A stretch of DNA of 64,000 nucleotides. Origin: Thuidium tamariscinum (lineage: Eukaryota; Streptophyta; Bryopsida; Hypnales; Thuidiaceae). The stretch lies in contig OX344750.2 of the NCBI GenBank assembly GCA_947034885.2, positions 18,036,053 to 18,100,052 of the forward strand. Direction: 5' to 3'. Below, piece by piece: positions 12,020-24,625 of the stretch (its first letter is position 1; the number at the start of each line of letters is the position of its first letter). The position numbers and the translations under genes are program-made. Below the pieces are notes generated by a model, which searched no databases, was not told the DNA's origin, and saw only the letters and a list, made by a program, of their open reading frames with translations.

Positions 12020-12552
12020 CTAACTACCAGAGGTACTCTGTGGATAGGTGAGAACGCAGGTATGCTTCACAAAGTCGCATTTCGCCTTTATCATTGTACT
12101 TTCACCCAACGGCGCAGGTTCATTGCCAACATAGTAGAGCGGATCACTCCAAGCTTCTGCCAAGCTTGACAAATGCTCGGAATTCTTCGAATCCTCAGTA
12201 GCTCCATAGTCTCTGCTTACATCGTCACGAAGACAAGGATAAACTACAGGCTTGAGTGAGAAAAGGCCAATAATCATTTGAAAGGGGTCTTCATCGATTT
12301 GGAGAATTACCCACGAATGCAGTTGCAAGAATGCCAATTGACCAGAGCACCCGACTGACGGACGTGCTTCCAAACAATTTGAGATTGAAAAATTAATTGC
12401 ATGCGTTGATGGAGTAATATTACCAATGGAAGATGGCTTGCGTCTTCAGTGTTGACAAGACTAGGCAAATGGTGGAAGAATTCAAAAAAATTGACAACAA
12501 TTACGGCGGACACAATCAAGAGAGGGTTATAGGTCAGAAGAGAAATGGCCAA
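12020..12552 (-). other. Unrecognised GC-richer segment with overlapping minus-strand frames
   Basis: Minus-strand frames of 117 codons (12373 to 12020) and 81 codons (12552 to 12307) stand out by composition from the AT-rich flanks. The first contains EAWSDPLYYVGNEPAPLGES. The second is hydrophobic near its start (LLIVSAVIVVNFF). They overlap in different frames, which could mean a frameshifted coding relic or an unrecognised exon. No family is recognised and no splice pattern could be confirmed. Confidence 0.2.
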
Positions 12553-12559
12553 TGCTACA

Positions 12560-14140
12560 GTGGAGATTTTTTATCAGATTTTTTGCACTTAGTATGAATT
12601 AGAAATAATTTTCAAAAGAAAGAGGTCTATAGGTTGCTATATATGCTCATAGACTTGAGCAATAATGAATACCAACTGGTTTTGCAATAAAGCAATTGAG
12701 CGCATATAGCAACTAACATGAAGCTTGACAAAGTCATTGAAATTGTTAAACTACCCACATAAAGTTAGAAATGATGCCACATGCATTTTGAGCCTACTCA
12801 CTATAGTGCCCGACATGTGATAATTGCACATCGATTTAAATAGCAAGCATGATGTGGAGAAATCTATAGATTCAATGAAAATGAATCTTTCAATTTCATG
12901 GTCCTTCTAAAATCAACACAAAGCACATCTTTCAAAGTCATTGAATTTACTTTCTATTGTAAATATGAACTATTGTGCCCTCTATTGTTGCTATAGTCAA
13001 AATCAAAGTAAAAGTAATTTTTGAATTTTTGAATACATAAGAACTTAGAAATGCAATAACTTTCACACCCTAAGTCCAAAGGCTACAAAACCAAGCCTAT
13101 ACACCCCTCCTTGCCAAGGGCTTTATGACAGTACCAAGATTGCAAACCAAAACATAAGTAAAAGTAATTTTCTATTTTTTTTAAACCAAAAATAGCTCAA
13201 AAATCTATAACTTTTCCAATGTAGGTTAGAATGCCACAAAACAAAGCCCGTGCACCCCTCCTTGCCGAGAGCTTTCCGATGGTACCAAGAATGCGACTTA
13301 GAGATGCATGGTCTCAGAGATCACAACGTCATAATTCAAACAAAACAACCTGTCTTAAGGTATAGATTTACTACACTGTAGTAGCTGCATTTCAATTTCA
13401 CCTTCATGTCATTAAGAAGTCTTGTATAAGCAAAGATCACACATTCATGTTAGCCTTTTCAATTGCTTAGTATTGTGAAACTACACACTTATGACCATAA
13501 TTTATTAGCACATAGATTTTGTTTCATTTCCACAAGAGTCTAAATTATTTCAAGCTCTCCTATAGGGGCAATTCTTGATGCCTCAATGATTTTCAAGCCT
13601 CCTCCTATAATTAATTTGTTACTTTCAAGTGCAACATGTATCAATATTCAATTGTGATGTGGCTTTATAACCTTTATTTAAATGGAAAATGGGTTTTTCA
13701 ACAATCATGCAATTGTACTGAGGTGTGTTTTTAATATCATCCACAAATCTTCAAGTTGGGGAAGAGACCACTCAAAGTGACGGTGAAGCTAAGTTCCTTT
13801 TTACTTTCTGAAATGATCAAAAGTAGTAAATAAATAATTTTGAGAGAATATTTGGCAATATATTCTTTATTTCTTGATCTTATTGGATGAATAAGTGAGT
13901 TTTCAACTGTATTTTGTACTACATATGATTCATCTATGATCAAAGATGTTAGTGAAATTATTCCAAGACAATTAATTTCATGTTTGATGAATGGACATTT
14001 TCATAAGTGATAAGAATGGAAGTAGATACTTAGTAGAATTCTTTGTTCAAAACTACTTTTATAAATCATAATTTTATTTCATTTTTTTACACATGTATAT
14101 AATACACAATTAATAGATGGATAATAGTGAAGTAGTGGGG
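12560..14140. other. AT-rich intergenic sequence, no gene seen
   Basis: A short internal direct repeat (CACCCCTCCTTGCC at about 13104 and 13252, each followed by GGGCTTT/GAGCTTTC) suggests a local duplication. Nothing else is recognisable. Confidence 0.4.
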
Positions 14141-14146
14141 ACTTAT

Positions 14147-14855
14147 GGATAATTGTAAGAAACACTGGTCCTATTTTTTGTCCCCTTGGCCTTGGATAGG
14201 TGGTTTTTTACTAAATTTTTTGTGTCATTTTTCCATTTCATACAGAAATTGAAATGAAGTCAGATAAAATAGTTCTAAACATTATATAACTTTTTGAAAT
14301 TTTTTAAAATTATTTTCCTTTTTATTAACAACCCTCAATTGGATGTCTACCTTGGCCATTTAGGGAGGGTTTAGTTCTATTTTTTTTAATCCGAAATAAA
14401 AATTTTAAGCTCAAAATTGGCATGCAAGGACTTTTACTAAAGTTACACAAGTCTACAAAGAGATTTTCTAAAAATAGTAAACTATCCAACTTCTACATAT
14501 ACTGAAAGTGCACTAACTTTGCACAAGTGTAGAGAATACAATTTTTTTTCCCAAAGATGAAAATGGTTGAAAAAGGGCATCTTTAAATTAGAATTTTTTT
14601 TTAAATTTAAAAAAAAATTACTATTTAAAAAAACAAAACATCAAAGTGATATTTTCATTGTATTTTCTATTGTACTTTTTTTTGTGCATAACTTTTAGAG
14701 TTAAATTTTCTTAGGTCTGAGTTTTAAAAGACACAATATTCTCATTTTATTTTCAAATTATCCATATTTCATTTTGTTTGAAAAAATTTATTCCAAAAGT
14801 CATAGGACTCATTGAAATAAGCCAAAAACAATAAGTGTTTCTTGCAATGATCATC
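14147..14855. mobile_element. Degraded element of the ATTGCAAGAAACAC family
   Basis: The left end carries ATTGTAAGAAACACTGGTCC; the right end carries GTGTTTCTTGCAAT, its inverse. Interior segments (CAATTGGATGTC...CTTGGCC(A)TTTAGGG) match the intact copy at 62981-63702. Diverged copy; exact ends and target duplication are not clear. Confidence 0.6.
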
Positions 14856-15210
14856 ATGTGCAAGTAGGGTTTTCAACTATTTTCTCTAGTGGATAGAATT
14901 GGTAATTATTCATTCGTTTGTTTTAGAATTCTTACATAATTTTGTGCAATTTATAGGTGAGATTGTGTGCAATATGTATTGATATTATTTTTACGTAATG
15001 TATGTACATTATCCTATTTTTTTATCAAATGTAATAGTCCTTAAGAAGTTAAAGAGAGACATTTTTTTAATTTGCAATGTGTAGGGTATAAAAAAGTAAC
15101 TCAAATTGTGAGACAATTATAGAAATAATAAAGTTTGTTAAATGAATATAATATTTCAAAACATTTTTTCTTGAAGAAGTGCGTGCCCAAAAAATACACT
15201 CATTTTTTAA

Positions 15211-15977
15211 CCTATGTTTTAATCCTACCAAAATCAATGAAATTTGGTCAAATCAAAATTAGCCAAATAAACATCAAACTAAAAGAAATTTGCATTTTAC
15301 AAACTTTTTGAAAAATTGTGCTAAAAAACAAGCAACTGCACTTCAAATGGTCACATTTGTATGAAAAATGTTCAAAATGGTGACTATTCTTTGGATTCAT
15401 TCTTCAAAGTAAATTCGTTATATGCTTGAAATTTTTTAGATCATTTGGAATTGTATAACATATAAGAAAAAGATAGTAAGTAGAAAGAAGTAGAGAATGA
15501 TTCAAAATATTAAGCTATTATTAATTTATCTATGGAATTGAAAAATGCCAATCCTAATGGTTAAAGGACTATGAAGCTTATCTTGGAACAAAGACTCTAT
15601 AATTACCCTCAAACTATTGAAGATAAAAAAAACTCCTCAAAATTTTTATCTCATTAATCAAGATGGAATGATTTTATAATTTCTAGATATATATTAATCT
15701 AATAAATCAATTTCAAATTTTGATTTCTTAGAAAAATGATTTTCAAAGAAGTATTTTTAACTACTTGGGTTGCCTATTCAACAATCAAAATTACTTATCA
15801 TACAATAACTTTTTAAACATAAAGTCAAAAGTTAAGAAAATTTTTGGACCTTAAGGCTTCTCTTTAGGCACATGTCATGTCAAAATATCAAAAAAGTAAA
15901 AAAAATAAAAATTTCATTCATAGTGAGTTATCCAAGTTGCTATGTTGCCAAAAAAATGTAGTTTGGGACTTTAGACA
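15211..15977 (-). mobile_element. TTAA element, subfamily B, old inverted copy (about 767 bp)
   Basis: Read on the minus strand, it is colinear with 40249-41054. Its terminus at 15977 reads GTCTAAAGTCCC, against CCCCTAAAGCC in better copies. TTAA is retained on both sides (15207-15210 and 15978-15981). Heavily diverged. Confidence 0.6.
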
Positions 15978-15981
15978 TTAA

Positions 15982-17600
15982 TACTAATCCATTCTCAATC
16001 TACAAAGCACTTGCTTGATTTGAGGCACTTTTAGGTTCTTAAAAGTGGTCTATTGCCAAAACAATATTGTTGAATGTTGATAAGCATGCTTGAATCTTTG
16101 AAAATTATAAGTGCAAAATTAGGTTTGATAGGAGGTAAAAGGATGGTAGGAAAATTGTCTATATCCCTATTGTAATTTTAATGCATTTGTCTCCCTATTT
16201 TCAACCTTCAAAATATATACTTAGTTATAAATTGGTGGAAAATTGACTATATGGTACAAAGATCTAAGTGAAGAATAGACTCTTTTGTTGTCATCTTTCA
16301 TTTCATCAACTTCAAAACTTCAACTCTATAATCAATACATCTCTCAAATGTATGTTGAAATGGGGTGATTTTTCTTGAAGTATCTTTGTATAAGACTGAC
16401 ATCAATATAATTACTAAAATTTCATTAAAGGACAATCATTAATTAATACATTTCTTAAGTAGTGAAGTGAATTCAATATCAAATGGATGGTCTTAGATTG
16501 ATAATTTGACTACTCAAATAAATTGAATTCATACGAATTGTATTACTTATTTTATGCTACTACAAAATTTCAATTTTGAGAGTTTAAGCCTAGAAGAAGG
16601 TAGTTTCTTCCTCTCTCAATAGCTAGAAATCCATAAAAGATCAAAATAAAATGACTTATAATAAAAAAAACAAAATAATATCAACACAAAATTTTGTAGA
16701 AATTGGTACAATGCAAGATTATTTCAACATGTACTAATGTCAATTAGTGCAGCTTAAGTTTGTTATTTTAGTAGTGTCCCAAGACAAATTAGTATAATTC
16801 AAATCAATTTATTTTTCCATTTTTTACAAAGTGCCAAAGTGCCAATATAATATATTATAGTGGTGCCTTAAATTTCAACATTCCAATCCACACATTGGAT
16901 AGAAAATATCAGGTTAGTAAATGTCACATGTCCAAAATTCTATTTTCATCCACAATCTAGAAATTTCATCCAATTTTTTAAAAAAATTTGAGGTTTTTAA
17001 GCGAAACTCTTCAAGGTTTGTTGCCATTCTTTTGCCAAATTATTTTTTTAGTGCACTCTAACATAACATTCTATAGCAACATTACAGCTTGCCTTTGGTT
17101 TCATAAAATGATGTGAAATATTCCACATCATTTCATCCGTGGGATGAATTGGTGTAGAATATTCTACACCAGAATTGGTAACTATTGATATGTGTTACAC
17201 ATTTCAAAATTGTCAAATGGTGAAGTTTACTTAGTTAGCTAATGCCAGGGTCACAACATAAAACTACAATACAATTAATAGCGAAACAAATTGTCTTTAT
17301 TACACTTTAGTTCGCCATCTCGATGTTTTTGATGGATGAGGGCCTTTAGAGAGGGAAAGGTAGCTTCTTTGAGGGCTATTGAATGTTATGAATGCAAAAA
17401 AGAAAAACTTGTTGAAATTCCTAGGATATAGGAATTCCACACTAGGACACTCATGAATATCGTACATAAAAATTAGATTTAATGAAAACTATGTCATTTT
17501 TGTTAAAATCCGCCACAAGGCATCTAGTGATTGGTGCAAGTAGACGTGGATTTGTTGAAATCTGACGTGGAAATTCCACTTTTCCCCTCAATGCCGAATC
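15982..17600. other. AT-rich intergenic sequence, no gene seen
   Basis: Two short adjacent palindromes occur at about 17108-17175 (GTGAAATATTCCACATC and GGTGTAGAATATTCTACACC). No coding signal was found. Confidence 0.4.
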
Positions 17601-17606
17601 AGTCCT

Positions 17607-18496
17607 TCACGTACAATACAATAGCGGTAACCAGGGCGAGGTAATTCCACGTGTAACATTTTGATTGGTCCTAAGGAGGGCCGCTATTTCCCGTAATTGC
17701 AACCCTCCTTTTCTTCTCCCGACCCTCTTTTCGTGCCTGACAACGAGGATTGTATTATCGCCATAGCCTGCATTCTTAAAAATGGACATCAAAGCCTCAC
17801 CGAAAGTAGGAGTATGTCGGTTGTGCCTACTTGTGGCCCAGGTTTCTCTCCTCGGGTTGTAGTGTGCATTGTTCACCTTGAGATTCTGGTAGTTGAGCAA
17901 TGGTCTAACAATACTTTGAGGCTGAATTTCAAATCCCGGAGAACCAACGATAATTGTGCATAATGCGAAGAAACATAAGTTAGTAATTGCAGGAAAATGG
18001 AAGTACAGGGAGTGCACAATTCTAGAAATGCCATGCCAGAAGTCTGACCATAGCTAAGAACTACTCGCAATGTCAATGACGGTCCCGACTACATCTTCGA
18101 GATCGCATCTAAGTCTTTCGTGTGAATTTGTAGAGGGCTTGCGAATAAGTGCACAACTAAGTTAATTAATGTCATAAGTCCACATAGTTCCGGAGATGTC
18201 CAAGAGAAACGATTAATTACAACACTTGTCAAGTATCAGTCCTTCCTATCCTCATTGTCTTCACTGTCAGGCTCTTGAATTACCTTCAAAGTCAGTTTGA
18301 ATGCTAACCAGTAGACAATCGTGAAAAGGATCGTGTCTCTCCACTTATGACTAGAAAATTGAACGTCAAACTTGCACACAGAGGATGAAATGATCCAAAA
18401 AAAGATCACAATAGCAATTCCACAGCAGGTATGCATCTTGATATTCTGAAATTGATACAGTCTGTAGCTTTGCACATGCATTGGTTTCACTTCCAA
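17607..18496 (-). other. Unrecognised mixed-composition segment, possible relic of a minus-strand gene
   Basis: The composition is richer in GC than the flanks. Minus-strand frames at 18017-17607 (136 codons) and 18496-18236 (86 codons) are open. The latter has two hydrophobic stretches (CGIAIVIFFWIISSSVC and LFTIVYWLAFKL) and an acidic tail, so it could be a small two-pass membrane protein. No family is recognised and neither frame has supporting context. They lie just downstream, on the same strand, of the orphan SDR exon at 18655-18789. Confidence 0.2.
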
Positions 18497-18654
18497 TGTG
18501 AGAAGAAGCTACGACTTTTGCGGTGGAGAAGGAAAAGTTCTCGGCAAACAGAAAAGTGCGTCTAACAAGGGTTCGGTAATTGTAAAAATTGCAAGAAATC
18601 AAACATGTTCATCAGATTCTATTACTGTTCAACTTAAGTAATTGGCAGATTTAC

Positions 18655-18789
18655 CAACTGGTGGTGACTAAAGCATCAATTCCTTCAAACCCGACGCGTA
18701 AAGACTCGGCATCGTGACATCACCAACAAACACATAATTACCCCCAACGACCTTCGCCTTCACCTCCTCCGTCCGCACCAAGGCACGAA
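18655..18789 (-). pseudogene. Orphan exon of an atypical SDR / NAD(P)-binding Rossmann protein, frameshifted
   Basis: Reading the minus strand from a TTTTGCAG acceptor-like sequence gives VRALVRTEEVKAKVVGG, then VFVGDVTMPSLYASG. This matches the early Rossmann region of NmrA-like / atypical short-chain dehydrogenases (RALVR...GD(I/V)T). The strand then needs a one-base shift to read FEGIDALVTTS, the expected GIDALV(I/T) segment, before a GT donor at 18654-18653. As written the frame hits a stop. No upstream exon with the GxxGxxG dinucleotide motif and no downstream exon was found within about 1 kb. I infer a gene fragment. Confidence 0.5.
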
Positions 18790-19088
18790 CTGCAAAATGA
18801 AAATGTGAAGTAATAAGACTATAGCAACGTATCAAAAGGATTCACATTGATGTGCGGAAGCCCTAATTGACAATCTCATGTGAATTTCCAGATAGGTATC
18901 AAAAATTCAAGTCGATACAAAGAGTCTCCAATTGATAATCTGTAGTGAATTTTCGGGTAAGTATCCAACGAATTCGAATCAATGAGAGTTGGAGATAGCT
19001 GGCTAGAGGAAGTGGAGGCCTACTTCCTAAGTTTTCCTAAATAACTTTTAGTGGATGGCGATATTCATTCGTCCACTACCAGTCAAAA

Positions 19089-19298
19089 CACTAGAAGAAA
19101 ACCCTGTTTTTTCCAACAAAAAACATCACCAAGTTTGTGTTGGGACTGTGTTGTTGAAAACGCAAGAAAAACGCAGAAAAACACAAAAAAAACGCAAATT
19201 TTGTGTTTTTCAGCGTTTTTTCTGTGTTTTCAGCAATGCAATCCCAACACAAACGTGGTGATGTTTTTTGTTGGAATAAACAGGGTTTTCTTCTAGTG
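19089..19298. mobile_element. CACTA-type MITE, 210 bp, TSD AAA
   Basis: Terminal inverted repeats are CACTAGAAGAAAACCCTG and its complement. Three-base duplications AAA flank it (19086-19088, 19299-19301). The interior is largely self-complementary, with CAACACAAA/TTTGTGTTG and runs of AAAACGCA. CACTA ends plus a 3-bp duplication indicate the CACTA (CMC/EnSpm) superfamily; no transposase, so it is non-autonomous. Frames across it are artefacts of the palindrome. Confidence 0.85.
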
Positions 19299-19321
19299 AA
19301 ATAAGGTAAAAGAGAGCTTAA

Positions 19322-19678
19322 CCCTTAAACGCCAGTGGTGGAAAGAGAGATCTTCTACAATATTTTGACCTTGCAATGAATGCTTTAGGATTATTTTATA
19401 CCAAAGACTCATGGTCTTTGAATGGATGAATTCCAGAGTACCTTGCATCCATATACCTTAAAGGACAAACTAGTGACCATGGAAAATCATGCATTCTAAA
19501 ACCGTAGGGACCATTGGTATATTAAATTCCAAAATCACTCATTGCAAGTCAAAGCACTATAGAAGACTTTTTCTTTCCACCCCTAAAGTCGAGGATGAAT
19601 AGTTATATTTTTGTCATGTACATGAGATTCTCTTTTATCATCCATCAGACGTCAAATGTCCGTGTCGTCCTATAAGGG
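19322..19678. mobile_element. TTAA-flanked element, CCCTTAAACG subfamily, 357 bp
   Basis: It starts CCCTTAAACGCC after TTAA (19318-19321) and ends CCTATAAGGG before TTAT (19679-19682). Internal segments GGTGGAAA(G)...AGATCTTCTA and AAAGCACTATAGAAGA form an inverted pair and match the element at 52851-53071. The right flank has one mismatch from TTAA, so this copy is older. It lies 23 bp from the CACTA MITE. Confidence 0.65.
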
Positions 19679-19869
19679 TTATAATGTTAACCTATAAGCA
19701 CTCGAGAGGCAAGAATGTAGCTTCTTCAAATGAGGGTTTTGACCATTATAATGTCCTAATCAATGCTTGAAATGATCTTCAATGAATTTTTGAACCTATC
19801 AAACGATCTATTGTATGGGATACATTGTCTGAAGGAATAGGACATATTTTTAGCAAGATTTGCCAAAAA

Positions 19870-20246
19870 CATAAGAGGATTTCTGGCCCCCAAGAAGACT
19901 ATTTCAAGGGTGTTCCCAGAAACTATTCCCACTGCTGCGGACCAGCCCCCCGTTGGTCTGAGTTTTTGAATTTTGAAAAAAAACAATTAAGAAATTTTCT
20001 TTCCAAAAAATTTCAGATTTTTAAAAAAAGAAAGAAAATGATTTAAAAAAATATTTTTTTCAAGAATATTTTTTTAAAATATTAAATAATTAGTTAAAAT
20101 AAATAAATAAATAATTAATTAATTAATTAGTATTTTCTGACGTGTTAGTTGCTCGACCACATCAGCAATGCATTTCCAGAGTTCCCAATGCGTTCCCAAA
20201 GTTTGGGAACTGGCAGTCTTGTAAACCAGTTGAAAATCCTCTTATG
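19870..20246. mobile_element. MITE of the CATAAGAGGATTT family, copy 1 (377 bp)
   Basis: Inverted ends are CATAAGAGGATTT and AAAATCCTCTTATG. The interior is colinear with 25326-25664, including CCCACTGCTGC, GGTCTGA(G/A)TTTTTGAATTTTG and a TATTTTCTGACGT segment. Between the arms are T/A-rich runs. The superfamily is not clear because no unambiguous target duplication was seen. Confidence 0.7.
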
Positions 20247-22333
20247 CCACTTTATAGTGCTTTGAACAAATACAAAAATGAAAAAAATTGACATGACAAG
20301 AAAACAATTTCTTTTTCAATATAGATGTAGTAAATCAAAGTGATATCTAGAATCTCCGTATTAATTCAACAATTTTTTTAAGTAATAATCACTAACCCAA
20401 CTTGAATTCAAACTATGATTTCATGTGGTTTAGCTAAAATTAAATTTATTTTTTGCACCATAGTTTTGACTATTGTACCTTTTCTTTTGTCTTGTTTTCA
20501 CTCTTAAGGGTGAAGTTCTGTGAGAGCAAATGATTTTCATATAGAAGCAAACCATTAGGGGCAAATTAAAGGCTAGAGTAGGCAATGACTTTCATACTCA
20601 AGGAAATTGATTGGCCAAAGAAAATTCATGGATGCCCATAAATAAAAGAACATCCTACATAAACTAATCATTTGCCATGTGGACTTAACATTCATGTAGA
20701 CATCTTTACTTTACTGTGACTTCAAAGAATGGATGCCGTAATTTAAGTATTCACCCCAAGCTTAGAGTTGCTTCAATCATTCCATTTGACAAGCCTAAAC
20801 AATTGCTACAATTTGTAGGTTTGTTTGGAGAGCAATTTTGAGAGTTTTCCATAGCAGTTAGTATTTTTGTAGAGAGCAATTGGGAAAGCTTTTCATAGCA
20901 ATTAGAAAGTTAGAACTTCTGTAGAGAAGAATTGGTCGGAGAGCATTCCATGGCAATTAGTGCTTTTGTAGAGACTTTGTGATTTGTTGTGATGGAGTTA
21001 GCTAGTGACAATGAAATGAGAAATTAATATTGAGTCCTAGAGGGTGGTTCTTGAAATGAACTCAAATTTATATTTTAAGTAGAGTTGCTTAAAGTATTCT
21101 AAGAATTAATTGATCCCTAGGAAGACCTAAAAGGTGATGCTTAGAATTAAGTATGTATTGGATTTTTAGTAAAGCTCCTTGGAGTATTTTGAAAAATATT
21201 GAATCATAGTAAGACCAATCATAATGCTTGGAATTCATTTGCATGTGGATTTTGGGTGTTCATTGGAATGATTTGTGTTTTGGATTCTTTTGATATGTTT
21301 CTTGTTGTAAAAGATGAGCATAACAACAAAAAATTTAAGTCCTCAAAGCCTTGAATCATTGCAGCCTTTTGACATTATTATCAGGAGAATAATCAATTTT
21401 GATGAATATAGTGCAATTCCAATATAGAAAGGTGAAATGCATATGGCTAGAGTAGAATGCCAACTACATTGTATAATATTGTCATTGTAGCTTTGACTCT
21501 AAAATAGTCTAAAAAAAATCCCCTTCTATTATGTATTACATTCTAATTTTGTATGGAAGGCCCATTTACACTTCTATATTTTAAATGAGATTTTCATCAA
21601 AATTGTTACTTTAAAAAAAATTCCCATTGAATTAGGTTTAGGTCAGTCGATAGAAATGTAATTTAAGGTCAATTATTCAATTATTTGACATGAAAATTAT
21701 AGAAGGATCAAATTAACCTACTCTATGAAGGTAGTGCCAAATAGACTAAAATACTGTGCATGCACTATTACAACATAGGGTGTTTTAAATAATGTTTTCA
21801 ATTTAATTCTACTCCTAAAATTTTAAATAATGACCTCGTAGACAACTTTTAAGTAAAATTTTATTAGAAAAAATATATTTCAAGTAAATTTCTACTAAAT
21901 ATATCCTAGAAAATCATTGCCTAAAAATCTTATTACTAGGACTTTACAAAAAAACTTACTTAAGACATCCCATGCTATGGTAGTAGTACTACTACTAAAG
22001 AAGGTATGTGATTGCATTAAACATCTAATATATTCAATTTTAGGATTTTTCCAAGATTTCAAATTTGAGTAGAAATTGAATTTGATTTGCTATAATACAT
22101 TAGTTGGATTCAAATTTAATAAAAATCATTAGTTTTATTGAAAAAATTTAAATCAAGAGAAAAGAGCATAAGTTGTTAAAATACACTACATAAATAAGCC
22201 ATTTTTTGGTAGGAAAGTCTAAACCTAAGATATCTCTAATTAATTTAATTCATATTTATATATTTGATTAAATTTGATTCTAATAAAAAATAATAATATG
22301 GAATATTTGAACTTTGATCATTTACTAATAATA
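20247..22333. other. AT-rich intergenic sequence, no gene seen
   Basis: A local tandem duplication at about 20820-20980 repeats GTAGAGA(G)NAATT...GAGNNTTCCATAGCAATTAG roughly three times. No exon or element termini were recognised. Confidence 0.4.
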
Positions 22334-22337
22334 TTAA

Positions 22338-22870
22338 CCCCTAAAGGACCAACATGCCTTTTTTGGCAATATAGTGATTTTGGGTAGATACCTATGACTA
22401 GAGATTTTCATGTTTTGGAACCAAACTTTAATAGAAGGTGTAGAGAAGGAGTATCTTTAAAGCCCCCAAAATTTCGTGACTTTTGACTACATGGTTGAAA
22501 AGATACCGCATAATATGTTGTTGGTTTTTCAACTCGGGTAGTTCGGGCAAATCACAAAAAATCACTTTTTTTAGAAACCTAAATTTGAAATTGGTTTTTA
22601 TAGATTTATACATATGTGGAAAGCTTTGAATCATTCGATTTGGATTAATGAGTCAAAAGTTATGAAGAATTTTAGTTTGCGGCTAGTTATGAATTCTCTA
22701 CTCTAAAATAAACTTTGAAGTCCCTTATTTTACTCAATTTTCAATATTTTTGAAAAAAAATAAAAACATTCGGTGTAGATTGTTTATTACAACATTTGAA
22801 CCATTGGAATTGGTATTTAAGGTCATTCTATTTCAAACTTGTTTAAAATACTACAAATAATGGCATGTTT
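22338..22870 (+). mobile_element. TTAA element, subfamily B, 5' portion
   Basis: TTAA (22334-22337) is followed by CCCCTAAAGGACCAACATG. The following roughly 500 bp is colinear with 40249-41054 and 62689 onward (AGCTTTGAATCATTC, TAAAATAAACTTTGAAG, GGTGTAGATTGTTTATTACA). The right terminus was not found, so it is either truncated or too diverged to recognise. Confidence 0.6.
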
Positions 22871-23828
22871 TACAATAGATAGAAGGATAGGTATTGTCGC
22901 TACATTAGAGCTCTATATTTGTCCTTGATAAAATCTATAATCAATTTATAAACATGAAACTCTAAATTGTTGATAATTGCTGATAATTTTTAGTCTTCTA
23001 TTTTCAAAATTGAATCATTTATGAATCTACAATTTTTTTTTTTTTCATATATATATATATTTTTTCATTTATAAAATTATAATATATAAATTAATCTTTT
23101 AGGAATTGAAGGTTGTACATTTGAATTTTTCAATCTCTTAGTTTGAAATAGTTCTTTTTGAAAATTTGAAAATTCATTAATTAAAAAAAATTTTAAAATT
23201 AAATCTGAGTTTGTTATGTATTTAAATATTATTGAATTCTAATCTAGTGTAAATACAACAATCAAAAATTTGATAATTTTATTTCTTTACCAAATTGTTG
23301 GCAATACATCAATGTTTTAGAGAAATTGGTAGAGTCACCTTGATTTTTAGTATAAATCTTGTTTAGTTTTCTTAGATAAAAAAGAATATAGAGGATTTAT
23401 ATAGGTTACTATGCATCAAAACTTCACCTTTTATCTCACTTTTTCTATTAATGAATTATATGCTATCAAATATAACTAATTCAAATTTAATAAAAGAATC
23501 ATATAATGCACTTCAAAAATGTATAGATGGATATGTACATACAACAAATGAAAAGAATCACATAGATTTCTTACTCTAATTAGAAGGGGTAATCTTATTA
23601 AAGTATAAATTAATTGATGCTCCAAACCAAAATTCTTCCACTATTTTTTTCTTGGAGTGATTGTAAGAAACCATTATCTATATGATTTATATCACATGTT
23701 ACAAGTCAATTAGGTTTGTGATTCTTGAAGATCTAATTGGATGCTATGAATTTCTTGACCAAGTTTGTACGAGGAGAGAATAGTTTTACCATATTTTTTA
23801 AGTACACTTGATGACTAGAATAAGTAAG
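22871..23828. other. Very AT-rich spacer with a poly-T/(AT)n run
   Basis: A T-run followed by (AT)n lies at about 23030-23075. No gene was recognised. Confidence 0.4.
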
Positions 23829-23831
23829 GAA

Positions 23832-23963
23832 CACTAGTAGAAAATCTCCCTGGTTCTGTTGATTTGGTCGCGTTGATGATCAACAGATTTCTGTTAATCA
23901 ATATAAATCTGTTGATCATCAACGCGACCAAATCAACAGAACCAAGGAGATTTTCTACTAGTG
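23832..23963. mobile_element. CACTA-type MITE, 132 bp, TSD GAA
   Basis: It is an almost perfect palindrome. The left end CACTAGTAGAAAATCTCC and right end GGAGATTTTCTACTAGTG are exact inverses, and the arms extend nearly to the centre (loop near 23890-23905). The 3-bp duplication GAA lies at 23829-23831 and 23964-23966. The arms are near-identical, so the insertion is young. The transcript would fold into a long hairpin. Confidence 0.9.
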
Positions 23964-24350
23964 GAATAACACTCTTGACAATAGACAATTTTTGTAATTT
24001 TGTATCCTTTTTTTGTTTATTTACAATTTAAAAATTTTCGACTCAACAAAAAAATAGAGAAAACAAACATAGACATAGTATTGATAGTAGCAATTTTCAA
24101 AATTAGAAAACCCCATCAATGTCACTATTTTGTTAAAAGGCAATGGTCTCTATATTTTTTTTTTCACATATATATTAGGACCATCCTATCATTCATGAAA
24201 TCTCATTCTTAATTTGACTCTCTTTTAATTTCTTGTATTAGATTGCATTTAAATTTGATTTAACTTGTCAGTTTTTTGAAATGACTACAAGCTATTATTA
24301 TATGTACTTTATAAAGTTGAAGTATGAAATCATTACATGAAATCTCATTA

Positions 24351-24623
24351 AAGTAGGTACACCCAAAATGGCACTTGACCTTTAAGTGCCATCTACAATG
24401 TGCATACATTTCCAAAATCAATCATGTACTTAGATTGTAGATAGTGCTTTCAAAAACAGGCTTTGACTGTTAATAATTTTTGTATACGGTATCCAAATCC
24501 TCCATTCTTTGGTGCATTGGAATATCCTTTCACTTGCCAACCAGACTATATAAAAATTTGAACAACACAATAATAGTTACTAGGCACAGTATGAATAAGT
24601 GGCACTTTTGGATGTACCCACCT
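24351..24623 (-). mobile_element. Mariner/Stowaway-like MITE (AGGTGGGTACACC family), copy A
   Basis: It is flanked by TA (24349-24350 and 24624-24625). Ends are AAGTAGGTACACCC and GTACCCACCT. The interior is colinear with copies at 37848 (same orientation) and 42245, 49537 and 51560 (opposite orientation). Length 273 bp. Confidence 0.8.
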
Positions 24624-24625
24624 TA

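Noticed and set aside
19051-19296. Two overlapping frames (68 and 81 codons)
   Set aside because: They cover the CACTA MITE palindrome; the repetitive Lys/Phe/Gln translation comes from the AAAACGCA repeats.
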